Shown here: positions 48,029 through 60,114 of the stretch, piece after piece
Position numbering within the stretch: position 1 is the stretch's first letter
How the letters are laid out: the number at the start of each line of letters is the position of its first letter
From: Morella rubra
Lineage: Eukaryota; Streptophyta; Magnoliopsida; Fagales; Myricaceae
DNA length: 64,000 nt
Direction of reading: 5' to 3'
Assembly (NCBI GenBank): GCA_003952965.2
Contig: CM025855.1
Span: forward strand, 11,375,125 to 11,439,124
Translations under genes and position numbers: made by a program
The notes under the pieces: model-generated
Told to the model about the DNA's origin: nothing
The model's input: only the letters and a program-made list of their open reading frames with translations
The model's database searches: none

Positions 48029-49225
48029 TTTTTGAGTCCAAGTGACAACCCAAGTGGGGGTGAATTATGTTCTAATAAAAATTAAAACTTTTTCAAAGAT
48101 AAGCCAATATAGATATTTAAAAGAATTAGCAAAACACAATAACAAGTATAAGATAAACAAAGAGAGTAAAGGTTAGAGAGATAACATCAATATTTTTAGG
48201 TAATTCGGCCAAGACTTACCTACGTCGACCTCCAAGGCTATTTCCTTTCTTGGGCTTCATTCACTATGCACCAATAGTAATCACACCTTAGTTAAGGGTA
48301 CTAGGTAACTGTTACAAGCGTTTTGCTATGGTCACACTTCAACTCTTACTACAAATCCCAACAACTCAAGGTAGATTTCTTCTATCCTCACGGGTAGGCC
48401 CAAGTATATCATTGTATTCAAATGTTTTACAATGGATAGATGAAAGAAGTAATAAAGAATAGCTCTTTAAGCTATATGTGCAAATACAAGGCACAATAAT
48501 GAGTAAGAAGACAATATCAGAGAATGAAAGCTGGAGTTATGGCAGGTGCAGCAATAGCTTTATTGGGATCTGAGAAAGCTTTCTTCTTCAAGCTTTTTCT
48601 CTTTCTTTGAAGGCTAGGTCAGATATGATGATGCAAGTTGTTGTTTTTTCTCTCTCCATCTTGTTCTATTTATAGCCTCTAGACTTGTGTGGTCCCCAAG
48701 AAGCTTTATTGTACCGTTGCAAAGGTGCCCTAGACATTTTAAAGGTTAAAAGAAGAGATGACATCGTTTGGGAAAATCTGCAAAATCGCAGTATGTGTTT
48801 ACCATGTATCGTCACCATCTTCTTGTCTAAAATTTAGCTCTCGAGTGTCTGTGGCATGTGTCGACACTATCTTCACATGTGTCGACACCTTCAAAATAGC
48901 TCTCAAGTGTCAGTGCAATGTATCGACACTATCTTTTTATGTATTGACACCATCAATATTGGAGAGGTTTTTCAGCAACTTGAAAGTGTCGTTTCCACTC
49001 CAATTTATCTTTAAACACCTACAATGAACAATGTGAACATTTTAGCTCATGCACTGGTGTTATACATATTTAGAGCCATTTATTGGGAGAGAATCTCAAT
49101 CCTTTTGAAACCAATTTAGTATTTGTGGATTGACGTTATAGAGTTCTAAAATCCTTCAAAGCAAGTATAGAGTTTGTTATCATCAAAATCAAAATGTATT
49201 TGAAAAACAACCTTGGGCTAACAAC
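48029..49225 (-). mobile_element. Solo LTR nested in the hAT pseudogene
   Basis: 1197 bases, minus orientation, same family as 45584-46761. It is flanked by the 5-base duplication ATAAG (48024-48028 and 49226-49230). hAT coding similarity stops at one side (near TGDTRWG ... FIDLV) and resumes on the other (DLANHVDEGTSYAQQ), which confirms insertion and the absence of an interior. Recombination between two LTRs of a full element is the usual origin. Confidence 0.8.
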
Positions 49226-50450
49226 ATAAGACCAAATCTATAAACTGATTGAAAATGAGACCCCACCAAGTATCTCCAGTTTGTAGTAGTGTTTCAATTT
49301 GATTAAGTCCTTTACCAGTTTCAAATTCATTAATAGGAATCAAATTTTCAATTTTAATTGCCTAAGCAGCTTGTAACTCATCATTACATTTACAAGAAGC
49401 TCCACTACTATTAATAAGGAAAGTTAACTTCAAGAAAAATTGATTGACAATAATAACTTCCTTTGATGCTGCAATCAAAGATAGTTAGAGCTAGCTTAGG
49501 TGCCAAGTAGTGTACGTAATATGCATAAGGACAATCTTGAATAAATAAAGCTTGTAAACCATTCTACTCACCTCGCATATTAATTTCACCATATATTTGT
49601 GAAAATGCTAAGGTTGTTATAAGATAGATAATAATGCCTCCTTCTTGAGAGTTGAGACAGTAGTATCTTTAACATATACAATGTTAATAAAGCACTCCCA
49701 TATAAATCATTCATTTATCAATAAATCTCAAAACAATAGTCATTTGCTCTCGTTTGGACTAGTCTCAAGCTTCATCAACAATAATACAAAACTTTGCATC
49801 TCCAATTTTATCACGAATTGCATTTCGGACATTTCTTGCAAAAATGTGCAAACTCTCTTTCTGAATTGTTGATGATGTATATTTTGCATTGTGTAAGCAT
49901 TTTCCAAAATAACTTCACCAACATCTTCATTATATGAGGATAAAAGTTTTGGAGGTCATACTTCATCACGTCCTTGAAAGCACTTGCTTGAAATGTTAGC
50001 CAACAAATTCAATCTGTCGAGGTCTTAAGCTGAAATTGAATTGTTTAGGACTTGTGGTGTAGTTTATCGCTGCATAACTTTGCTAATATGCTTCGATTGG
50101 TTCATTAAGCCTTTCATGCTTTGACTGGAACATTATATGTTGAACAAAAATCTATTCACGCATTAGCCAAAAAAACATAATTTCTTCTATTGTTAACTTT
50201 CGTTAATTCTTAAAACTTTCTCCCATAAATGTACTTGAACTGAGATGTCTAGTAGATTTATTGTTGAAAATGTAGCATAGAAGACAAAAGCCAGCATCTT
50301 TTGCTAGGAAGTACTCCAACCAATCAGGGAATAACTTTAACTAATCACATTGAAATTTACCGGCATGATCGTTGTTCTAGAAAGCAAATATTTTTTATAA
50401 GATATTGATATGGGCTAGTTTTGATGTACCAGCACTACGGATTGTTCGAT

Positions 50451-50996
50451 AGCAAAGAAGAGGCTTTAGAACACCGTTTTCTGACATGAATAAGGAAGAA
50501 TTAACTTGCTTTTGTGAGTTATTTACGAATGAAGAGTTTTAGATTAATTTTTTGTTTACTTTTACTTCTTTTTTTTTTGTTATAACACGGTAAATATACA
50601 TTGTAGATGAAAAGTGAAATCAATCGTTAAAATAGGGTTAAACTGACAATTGGTCACACTTCGAGATTGAGATCTTTCCAACGCACGAGAGCTCTAATGG
50701 TAACTAAAAATCTAAGTGTATTTTTTATTTAGAGATAAAACATTATTACTTAAATACATGACTTAAGTGTTTTAATTCATATACACATGCGATTTTTTGT
50801 TGGTATGCAGAAAAATTCAGAAACTAATAAGAGTAATGTTGTCTTGTTGTACAAAAAAAAAATGCATACTATAGGGATGACATGTGGACATCAAATAGTG
50901 TATGAGAAAATTTTGTATATTGTAAATTTATATTATGCATTTGCAAAATTCAATGTTTTATATATGAACTTAATTTTATTCTTCTTTAACTTGTAG
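50451..50996. other. Unassigned, probably transposon-derived
   Basis: AT-rich DNA between the hAT pseudogene and the CACTA remnant. It may contain the decayed 5' end of either. No supported gene. Confidence 0.35.
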
Positions 50997-51348
50997 AGAA
51001 AGATGGAGGTGCTATAGTTAGAGCACAAGTCCAAAGGGAGGCCATACACAGTAATACAGATTTTTACTGAGGTCTTGGAGACCAAACCGAGTTATGTGCA
51101 TGGTTTAGGCCATTAATTAGAAATGTCAGTTTGATCATCTTCTTTTGTGTCATTTGTAGATCTGGCCGAAGACTAGAGGAGGCTAGATTGATGATAGAGG
51201 AAATGACGACTAGACAGAAGGATTATGATGAGTGTACTTCCAAACAAATGGTGATGACGATGTGAGAGTTGCAATAGTATATGGAGTAGCAACAACAAAA
51301 ACAATAATAGGAGCAAGAACTGAAGCTAAAGCAAACGCAAAAAGAATT
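50997..51348 (+). pseudogene. CACTA (En/Spm-type) transposase 3' fragment
   Basis: Codons read HKSKGRPYTVIQIFTEVLE then TKPSYVHGLG, and after a gap RLEEARLMIEEMTTRQKDYDE and a Gln-rich tail. The FTEVL...GYVRGLG-type block followed by a coiled-coil, Gln-rich end is a hallmark of the plant Ptta/En/Spm (Transposase_24) proteins. There are stops, and the tail is interrupted by the LTR starting at 51349. Confidence 0.55.
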
Positions 51349-52120
51349 TGATACTGAGGTTAACTGGGGAAAGCGCAGACACTTCGGGAGCGCTCGGGGA
51401 TAGTCGAGATAACTATAGGAACATCGGGATTACTGTAAACCTTAGGGATATTAGAAGCTTAGGAATAATAGAAACCTAGGGATGGTAATGAGAACACTTG
51501 GGATATTTGCAGACATAGTAAGGAAACACAGGATATCACACACTAACTCACATGAGGATATATAAGCTGATCATCCAAGTAGAAACATACTAAGATACAG
51601 AAAATTACCATTCAATGTAATCCAATACAAGATACAAAGCAAGAACTCCCCACCTATCGGAATACACCAAAGGATAAGAGTTTGGAGAAAAATATTTCTT
51701 CAATATTCCTTAGGCTCAATTCATGAAAACACTCAAAATCTCTATTTTTTCATTGCTAGAGAAAGATATAAATAGTGGAGTTGGAACAATTCCCAAGCAT
51801 AAGTAATTGAGAATTATATCTTCCAAAACATTAATTGAGACTTACATAAAAGACTTTAAAAAATGAAAAGACATGTTGAAAAGAAAAGAGATGACTAAAA
51901 ATAGAAGATCGTGCAAAATTCACAACACCTCGTAACTAGATGCCAGCCTGTCCTCCTTTGAGTAATTTATTCATAACTTCGTCTATAAAATTTCAAATCA
52001 AACATTATTTGATGCGTTGGAAACTAGAGTCATAGAGCTTTCCAACAAGCCATAACTAGAGCAATAAAGCTTCATAAATTATTTGAATGTCTAGTCTCAA
52101 TGCTGACCACTTCTGTGTTA
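51349..52120 (-). mobile_element. Solo LTR of a Ty3/gypsy element
   Basis: About 772 bases, homologous along its length to the 3' LTR at 58528-59225 and in the same orientation. Shared blocks include CAAGTAGAAACA/CTAAGTAGAAACA, AAAGGATAAGAGTTTG, CTCAAAATCT then TTTTTTCATTGCTA, and the CTGACCAC...TGTGTYA end. It is flanked by near-identical GAATT/GAAAT, a plausible decayed 5-base duplication. It contains TATAAATAG-like promoter sequence on its strand side. It sits in the CACTA remnant. Confidence 0.7.
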
Positions 52121-52580
52121 GAAATGCATAACTAGGTGATGGAACACGTAAAAGAACTCATAACACATTTGATGCCCCGATGGAAATTTGGCTAAATTTT
52201 CTATTTTAGACTTGATTTCGATTATATATATATTATTGTTATGAAGACTAAATATTTGTAAACCATTTTTAATTTTGTACCTTATAATTAATGGAATACT
52301 TTGAGTATCAACATATTTAGAAATGTAATTTAGTTCGCACCCTTTGATTTCCATGCTGTTCATGCAGTCATTACCGTTTCCATGCCATTAATGACTACAT
52401 GTGTCAACGCCAATTACCACTATGTGAACGTCATTTTCAGTGATAGAATTTTGGTTCGTCATGAAACGATTCACTGTTCACATGTCCTTTTAAAACGGAT
52501 AATCCGTGACGAAGTAGAAATTCATCACCTACTAAAGTACGTTCGCACTCAATATGCAAATGGACTAACACACTAGAGGC
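52121..52580. other. Unassigned, probable CACTA interior
   Basis: No coding similarity seen. It lies between the CACTA transposase fragment and CACTA-like terminal repeats, so it may belong to that element. Confidence 0.3.
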
Positions 52581-53512
52581 CATGATGGAATTCAAATTGG
52601 TCATGCAAATATAATACCGTTCGGACATGTATTTATGCCATCCGGACGGTTTTGCGTGACAAATCACAAAATTTGTCATCCAAACTCTTTTCTGAGTGGC
52701 TTATAGTGAGAAATCGTGTGACAATTTTTTTTTTTTTTTAAATCATGCAAAACTTTTAGCAACCAATTAGTAGGTTTTGGTGACTAAATGTTTTGTCACC
52801 AATGACCAAATCAGACGAACTTATACTGGTTTGAACTGAAAGTCGGTTCGGACTTATGTTTTAAGGTTCGACTTATTTAAGTTTGGACTCATTTATGTTT
52901 GTTCGGACTATTGTAAGTTCAGACTAAGTTTGGATTTGTTCAAACTATGACCCAGTTAGGACTATTATTTCCATGTCCAAACTGTTTACCCGTTTGATAG
53001 TAGTCCAACTGGTTTGTAGTTTGGACGCGGCTCACTGGAAGTGGGTCTTTTGGGATGAATTCGGACCTTCAGTCCAAACTATAATATTTTTAGTTCGAAG
53101 TATCAGAATTTGGGTCGGTTATGGGTTTAGCGTCCCAGAAACCTTCTGGGACGCGGCTATTGGGACGACGCTTTGGGACGCCATAAACCGTCCAAAAAGC
53201 TCTTTTGGGACGATTTTTTGGGCTTTTGGGACACTTCCCCTCCGTCCTAAAAGCCCAAATTTCTTGTAGTGCATGATGGAATTCAAATTGGTCATGCAAA
53301 TATAATACTGTTCGGACATGTATCTATGTCATCCGGACGGTTTTGCATGATGAATCACAAAATTTGTCATCCAAACTCTTTTCTGAGTGGCTTATAGTGA
53401 GAAATCGTGTGACAATTTTTTTTTTTTTAAATCACAAAACTTTTAGCAACCAATTAGTAGGTTTTGGTGACTAAATGTTTTGTCACCAATGACCAAATTT
53501 CTTCTAGTGATA
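52581..53512. mobile_element. Tandem CACTA-type element ends
   Basis: A block of about 230 bases beginning CATGATGGAATTCAAATTGG occurs twice (52581-52811 and 53272-53498), separated by 460 bases. The spacer ends TTTCTTGTAGTG (53260-53271) and the second copy ends TTTCTTCTAGTG (to about 53512). The complements CACTACAAGAAA and CACTAGAAGAAA are CACTA-superfamily termini. The spacer is filled with repeated GGGACG and TTCGGAC motifs, like CACTA subterminal repeats. No matching left terminus was found. Confidence 0.6.
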
Positions 53513-54548
53513 TTGGTCATGTGTAATTATACTTGGAAGAAATCTGCTTGTGATCCTATCCTCTTTCTTGAAGAAGTCCATTACAAATTAAACAATGACA
53601 AAAATTTTCTTCTTGGTTTGTTTTTTGTGAATTACAGCTAGCGGATAGCTACTATTTAAGGTGACAACACTATCGCCCTGCAACCACAATAATTGAGGGA
53701 TTTCAGATATGTGAATCTAGGGTTCACTCTTCATCCAGTCAACATACACCATGAGAGCTGTACAGATATTTTTTTTCTTGCCACATTAATTTATGGGTAT
53801 TTATTTATAATATTGGTACTCAACCACCGTCAACCCAATTTGATACGGGAAAAAATGCAAAAAAGTAAAACAGCTTTATATCTAGCTAATACGAATTATA
53901 TATGCAGGATCAAGAGGGATAGGGATGAAATGCGTGCTCCCACTTGCCCACTAGGACCATTAATTTTGCAATCTGGCCTGAAAAAGTCTCTCTCGAAACT
54001 ACTAGTCAACTGTTTCGTCCCTTAAAATCAGTCTTTTGTTATTATTCCTTTTCTTCTTCTCTTCTTTTTTAAATCTGAACGTTGAGAGGAACTTATCAAG
54101 ATGATTTTTTAGCAGTGCCAATAATTGAGATGTTGGATTATTTAATTAAGAACACGAGGCCCTGCACGGGGTCAGTATATATGCAACTTCCTCGCTGGAG
54201 CATCAGGTAATATTTATACAAGCTATCAAGTTTGGACTGTCGTTGTTGGACGCCAGCACAAATTCATTTTAAAATCGCCGTAGGCGAAAGGGTGAACTAG
54301 TGGACAGGCTCTCTAGCTTAAGCGAGCATTGAAACAATGGCGAACATATTATATATAGCTGAGACATTGAACCAATTTCGCTGTACAGTACTGATCCGCG
54401 TATATATATTAGAATATATGACAGAAGCTTTAAAGAAACTCAACTTTTTCTCTTGTCTTCTCATACGTATTCAGACACTATACTATGTCTAACAGATCTA
54501 GGTTTTTTTTTTCTTAATTAAATAATCTAGATGATATCTAGGTTGCTT
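53513..54548. other. Intergenic, nothing recognised
   Basis: AT-rich DNA downstream of the minus-strand phosphatase gene. No gene seen; the right end may include its 3' UTR. Confidence 0.4.
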
Positions 54549-57167
54549 CTATAATTGGAAACTTGATGATCTGTCTTTACATAGAATAATATCATCAGTG
54601 GATGAAACTTCAAATTGGCAGCTTGAAATTCTGTCGGATAGGAAGAAACTTTGGAGTCCTTCCAAATTTTGTGAAAACCCAACCTCTGCTGTAAATATTG
54701 CCTTGACAGGTCTATGATCAGACAACTTCTGTTCCACTCTAGTGTATAGTTGCTGCTTTAAACCCTTACCGTACCAAATTATCCGATCACACCTAACAAG
54801 AGAGAAACAAGATGATCTTCATAATATTAATTAAGTACTTCGTAATCTAGCTAACTTCATTGAAATTTTCAACAAATTTGGGTAAGTTTAAAAAATTCAC
54901 TAATTAAAATTACGTACCATGCAGGAGCACGTCTCTTTTCCCCCTTTTTGCCTTCAACACTTCCATAATATATATCAGAATTCGGATAATATTTGTAAGT
55001 GGGAGGAAATTTGATTGTTCCTTCCTGCCAATCTTGGAATACTTGACCATCCATCAGTTCCATCCGCAGCTTCAGTTCCATAAAAAAAAAAAAAAAAAAA
55101 AAAATGAAGAAGAAGAAAAATTCCAGTTCATGAGAATCGACAGTGGACAAACTTTAATTAGAAGCTAGAGATACGAATTTTCTTTATCCTGAATACCTGA
55201 TCACTTTCTAGTAACGCACTCCATTCTTCCCTATTGGCTAATGATCGCGTTGTTGCTTCTGGCATTGAAATTCTATAGTTCAGGTCCCCAATAAGGATAA
55301 CCCGGCTGCACTGAACCAAACCTAATTAGCTGATATCATCTAGATATTTCTGTATGAACAATTATTTAAATTAGCTTAGTGGGCACAAATTGATTTCAAT
55401 TTCTTAGATTGATGCCAACATGTTTTATTTAAAGGAACTTACTTTATGTAACATAGGTGGTTTTGCCCAAAAATAACTCATGCAATTCAGGTGGGTTAGC
55501 AACCTTTTTAACTCTCTTACACCAACATATTAAATATCTAGCATTCAACAACTACAGGGACAGAAAAGTGAAATTACATAAAAGGGCACAAATAAGACAT
55601 GTATGGAACTTATTTATAAGCTTGGCGGCATTAAGTTTAATTAAAAGGATAAATGCAAAGTTGAAAGGAATCAATTTTAATGCTGTTTAAGCTCTTAAAC
55701 TATTGAATAGTTTCAATCTTATTTGATGATTTGGACCGCAAGGAACATTGATTATGACAAATTAACGAATTGTTTTGGAAGGGTTAGACAAATGCAGTTC
55801 ACATACTCATGATCAAGAATCTTCGGCGGCAAATCAAGTAAAGGGCCCCTAGGAAAGATTGTTCGAGACAATATTTCTGCCACATTAGAGTTTCTGTACT
55901 TCCCGTCCACTTCTCTACCCCCTGAAGCCAGGTGACTGCACACAAAGCAGAAGCTCGTTTCATGTAACCGAAATCTAACAGACACGGCTCCCTGCAGATC
56001 ACCAAACGTTTACAAAATCAAAGAAGGAAATGAGAGTACAGCCGCATTGAAGAACATTCAGAATAACGCTCTCGTGATGATAATCACTCTGAAAAGTGAG
56101 GACAAGTGTGTAGTTTTCATAGATTTTGGTTACTATGGTTCAAAGACATGAGAGAGAAGCCCTGAATTAATGGCAGGACGTTATATATGCTAGGCTATGC
56201 GACATTAACTTCTCGTTTGTTGATCATTAATAACCAATAAATCAGGTTAAAATAGTACATACACATAGTTACGACGGAGATATTTATAAATAGATCATGT
56301 GTTACCTTATTTCCTAGGCAGCCCATGATGCCACAGCCAACACATGAGACACTTGGATCCCGGATGAATGGACGGAGATTGTTGCGAACCCAAACAGATA
56401 TCAGTATGCCGACCATTTGCTTGCTTATGATACAATGGTAATCTTGTGGAATGGTGCTTTCAATTGACTTTCCATTTTTTGCAGGAAACTGACTTTGTAT
56501 TTCCTGTAGATTATCATACTGTTCTTTGTCGCGGAAGCGTATTTTCTTGTTCAGGGCTTCTCTGATCAACGAATTCCATTTCATGGAAATCCTGCTATTC
56601 TCACATCCTAAAACATTTGATGCTCTCAGCGGCACGATTTCTTGAAACCTGAATAGAGAACACATGCAATAACATGCGAATATAAAGCAGTCAACTTATG
56701 AAAAGTTTTGTCAAACTTATAAAGTTTCGCTTCTATTAATTTAGCTTATTTAGTTTGTTTCTTGATTTGGAGTTGAAAAATTACCCCAAAACATAAATGT
56801 CACAGGAAGTGTCGCCTGAATCTAGCAAATCCTCCATATTCAAATCAACATGAGGTGCAACGCCGCCAACGTTCCACGTACTAACGAAAACCCTGAACAG
56901 GAAAAAGGGGGGAGGGGGGAACGTAACGTATATAGCGATATTAGACAGGTTAACTTTTTGACATGGTGTTGAGGAAGATAGCCAGTTAATGTTTGCTTAC
57001 TTGTGCACGTGGTTGTTGTGATTGAAGATGGTTTTAGGGCTTAGAGATGACTGCTCTGAGCTTGGAATTTCCAGAAAGGCTTCTGCGTTGCTCGAAAAAT
57101 CTGTTACAAAATTGTTGCTCCCCAACCTCTTCCTGAGGATTTTGCTGGCCACTAATCTTGGCCACAT
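54549..57167 (-). CDS. 5PTASE9: Type I inositol-polyphosphate 5-phosphatase, 5PTase9-like
   Basis: Coding exons on the minus strand: 57167-57001, 56892-56785, 56648-56306, 55991-55807, 55305-55197, 55069-54918 and 54792-54549. All are GT-AG with joining phases: 1308 bases, 435 residues. The N-terminus [13 protein letters not shown] closely matches Arabidopsis 5PTase9 as I recall it. Catalytic landmarks of the Mg-dependent 5-phosphatase (endonuclease-like) fold are present: [53 protein letters not shown] (274-281), PAWCDR (353-358) and [10 protein letters not shown] (379-388). It should remove the 5-phosphate from phosphoinositides or soluble inositol phosphates. Arabidopsis 5PTase9 has been linked to salt tolerance through endocytosis. 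A possible extra 7-codon first exon (57351-57331, donor GTGAGC) would add MLGVQGEL in frame; I chose the conserved Met at 57167. Confidence 0.92.
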
Positions 57168-57351
57168 GAGCTGAAAAGAATGTCTGTATCGTTAGTTACT
57201 AATCATTGAAAACCAGGGAATTCAGGAGGATGTAACTAATGTGTGAGAGAGATCTGAGACAGGGGGAAGAGGGGGGAGAAAGAGGGGGGGGGGAGAGAGA
57301 GAGAAATGGAGGAGCTAGGCTGGTGCTCACTTCTCCTTGAACCCCCAGCAT

Positions 57352-58527
57352 GGTGTGGGGGGGAGTTATTTTGACAGGGGCTATGAAGATCAAAGGAGAA
57401 TGTTGATGGATAATGCCCAAACAGACTTTAAAATATTAGAGATCATATATAATATCGCTGCGTAAGAGGGAGAAGTACTCTACAAGTTGGAAGGGAAGAA
57501 ACCCGATCGTAAAGAGTGACAGGAATGATGATGCGTCTGTGGCTAATTAAATTGCTTCTTTAAATATTTTTCATAAAGAACTGTCCTTTAAAGAGAGAGA
57601 GGGGAAAACATAAGTCTTTCAAGAGGCTTGAATTTTTCTGTTTGTTGGGCTAATTTGAATGATATCTTATGTTTTATACATTTGTTTAAGTTAGTACAGT
57701 TGATTAAGTTAGTGCAAGTTGGGTGGTCCATGACAAGAGAGACAAATTGTTAAAAGGGCGAGACGTTGCTATATTGGCCGCAGCGACGGAAAACCACTCT
57801 TTTGCTGAGGTGGCAATACTTTTTTCTTTTTTGAAAATTTTCTCCACCAATCATGTTTCAAAGGTTATCAGCTTTATTGATGATTGGTTAAATTTAGAAG
57901 GTGGTATCTGGGTGTAATCGAGGGAGATATCCAATCCCACCGAAGTTAATTTCTTTGGTCGAGGTTGTAATATTAGAAGAAAGAAAAATAAAATTTTGTT
58001 GTAGAAAGGTATTTCCTCAATGGAACTTTTGTTGTATGGCATAGGACAAATTCATCGAGTTTGTGGGTATATAATGGTGCAAATTACTTTAAAATAAAAA
58101 TTAGAGGTCCAAATAAGAGAACAACCCTAGTAGTACTAGTCCTATCTGCACTTGACTTGAGAAGGAATAGTCAATATTAGGCTTTGAAACTCCTTCAAAT
58201 CATTATAAAACTCAGTTATAATCAGCAAGGATCATATGCGAGACTTGGTCTTATACCATTATTTTCTCATTCCGTCTCCTCTCCCATTATGTATTACGCA
58301 TACTTTAGTCTTCTTATACATGATTATAATTTGTTATAACAATATGGGCAAAGGCCATTTGTTTAGTGATTACCGGTGAATTTGTCTAGTGATTACCGAT
58401 GAAGTTGAGTTTTGCTGAGGGGGTCAATCTAATTAGTCACAGGATCACCGTTGCATATAAACAAATGTTAAAATAGGATTGCTTCCTTTACAAAGTAAGG
58501 CCAATTCCATGTAATTCTCCTGAAACT
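57352..58527. other. 5' flank of the phosphatase gene, no other gene seen
   Basis: G-rich stretches close to the gene (57265-57300, on the coding strand C/T-rich) and then AT-rich DNA. No supported coding region. Confidence 0.4.
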
Positions 58528-59225
58528 TGATACAGGGATTAATCGGGGACAAAGTGGGACACCTTGTGAGCACTCAAAATAGTGATGGGAATAGTCGGGA
58601 TATTTGTGGGAGTGTAGAGAAAGTGTTTGGGATCAGAGTACTCTAATCCTAAGTAGAAACACAAAGGGATAGATAAGCTTACCAATGACCACCAATGTAA
58701 TCCAACACGACATATAAAACAAGAACTCACCACTATCGGAATCCACTAAAGGATAAGAGTTTGTAGAAGAAATAATTCTTCAAAGTAGCCTAAGGCTCAA
58801 GTTGTATAAATACTCAAAATCTGTATTTTTTCATTGCTAAAGAAGAGTTTAAATAGTTGGGCTTGGAACAATCCCCAAAGTATGAGTAAATGAGAAATAC
58901 AACTTCCAGAATATTAATTGAGACTTAGAAAACATACAAGACTTTTAGGGAAATGAATAGGCCTATTGAAAATCCAAAGAACTAACTAAAAATAGGAAAA
59001 TCGTTCAAAATTTGTTAGACCTTGGAACTAGCTGCCAACCTGACCATCTTGGAGTAATTTAACCACAACTTCCTCTAGGAAACTCCAAGTTGTATGCTGT
59101 TTGATACTTTGAAAACTAGACTCGTAGAGCTTTTCAACAAGCTATAACTAAAACACAAACACTTCGTAAATCATTCCAGACATTAATTTCAATCTTGACT
59201 CTCGGTGCTGACCACACCTGTGTCA
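58528..59225 (-). mobile_element. 3' LTR of the gypsy element
   Basis: About 698 bases. On the plus strand it begins TGATACAGGGATTAA and ends CACACCTGTGTCA. Boundaries come from comparison with the solo LTR at 51349-52120 and from the end of the integrase region. A TTTAAATAG-like promoter box lies near 58850. Confidence 0.7.
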
Positions 59226-60114
59226 TGCTCCCCTGGTTGGAAAGGACTGGACCTTGAGGCTTGCTCTTCATCTTCTTCTTCTTCTTGATGTGGGTAAAGG
59301 TCAGAAACATTAAAAGTTTTTGAAACTCCATATTCTCTTGGAAGTTCAACCTTATTATGTGTGTTCTGACCAATGCGTTGAAGCACCTTAATAGACCATC
59401 GACTTTACGCTTGAGCTTGGCAAGTCTTCCTCTGAGGAAATATTCTTTTATTTGATGAATCCAAATCAAATCACCTTCCTTGAAACTTGCTTGCTTTCGA
59501 TGCTTGTTGGCTTACTTCTTGTACTTCTCAGTTTGCTTGAGAATCTGGTCTCGAACTTGTTCATGCAACTTCTTAATGCTCTTCACTCTCTCCTCGACCT
59601 CGCCACTAAAATGATGAGTAGTAGGAAGTGGAGCCATGTCCAAAGGACTAATAGAATTCTGACCATAGACAATCTCAAACGGACTACAACCCGTAGTTTG
59701 ACTAGTGGAATGATTATAAACAAACTTGGATTATGCAAGAATTAGATCACATTGATGAATATTCTTACCAAAAATGCTCCTCAATAAATTTCTCAAGCTT
59801 CGATTGACATCTTCTATTTGTCCATTGGTTTGAGAATGACAAGTTGAACTAAATTGTAGATTAGTTCCAAGCTTTCTCGAAAGAGTATGCCAAAAATGAC
59901 TCATGAACTTTATATCTCGATCCAAATTGATAGTCTTTCGAATTCCATGAAGTTTAACAATTTCTCCAAAATAAAGGTCCACCACATGAGAAGCATTAAG
60001 AGTCTTGCTATAAGGAACAAAATGCGCCACCTTCGAATAATAATCAACAACCACCATAATTGAATCTTTATTCCTTTGTGTCTTTGGCAAACCCACAATA
60101 AAATCCATACTCAC
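59197..60114 (-). pseudogene. Gypsy integrase core and C-terminal region
   Basis: Catalytic-core residues appear as [11 protein letters not shown], then [13 protein letters not shown], then [19 protein letters not shown], consistent with the D,D-35-E pattern. A stop near 59731 breaks the frame. The C-terminal end resumes with WIHQIKEYF, KLKRKVDG, and REYGVSKTFNVSDLYPHQEE, then runs into the LTR. Non-functional. Confidence 0.75.

Larger units (their letters stand above)
46762..50450 (-). pseudogene. hAT-family transposase pseudogene (TTF-type zinc finger / hAT dimerisation type)
   Basis: Reading leftward through many stops and frameshifts, the landmarks of this plant protein appear in order. 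WLEYFLAKDAGFCLLCY lies near 50300, SYNEDVGEVILENA near 49930, IRDKIGDAKFCIIVDEA near 49800, QMTIVLRFID near 49740, and TGKGLNQIETLLQTGDTRWG near 49290. After the insertions come LCQSLQQKSQNIV near 47390, DIFTATIDSQLQELNSRF and FNDKEVKLFAINASL near 47070-47170, and the hAT dimerisation-type FSAMHTVKTRLR near 46780. The gene is split by a solo LTR (48029-49225) and a foldback element (47463-47968), and its last residues are cut by the LTR ending at 46761. Long dead; terminal repeats were not found. Confidence 0.8.
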
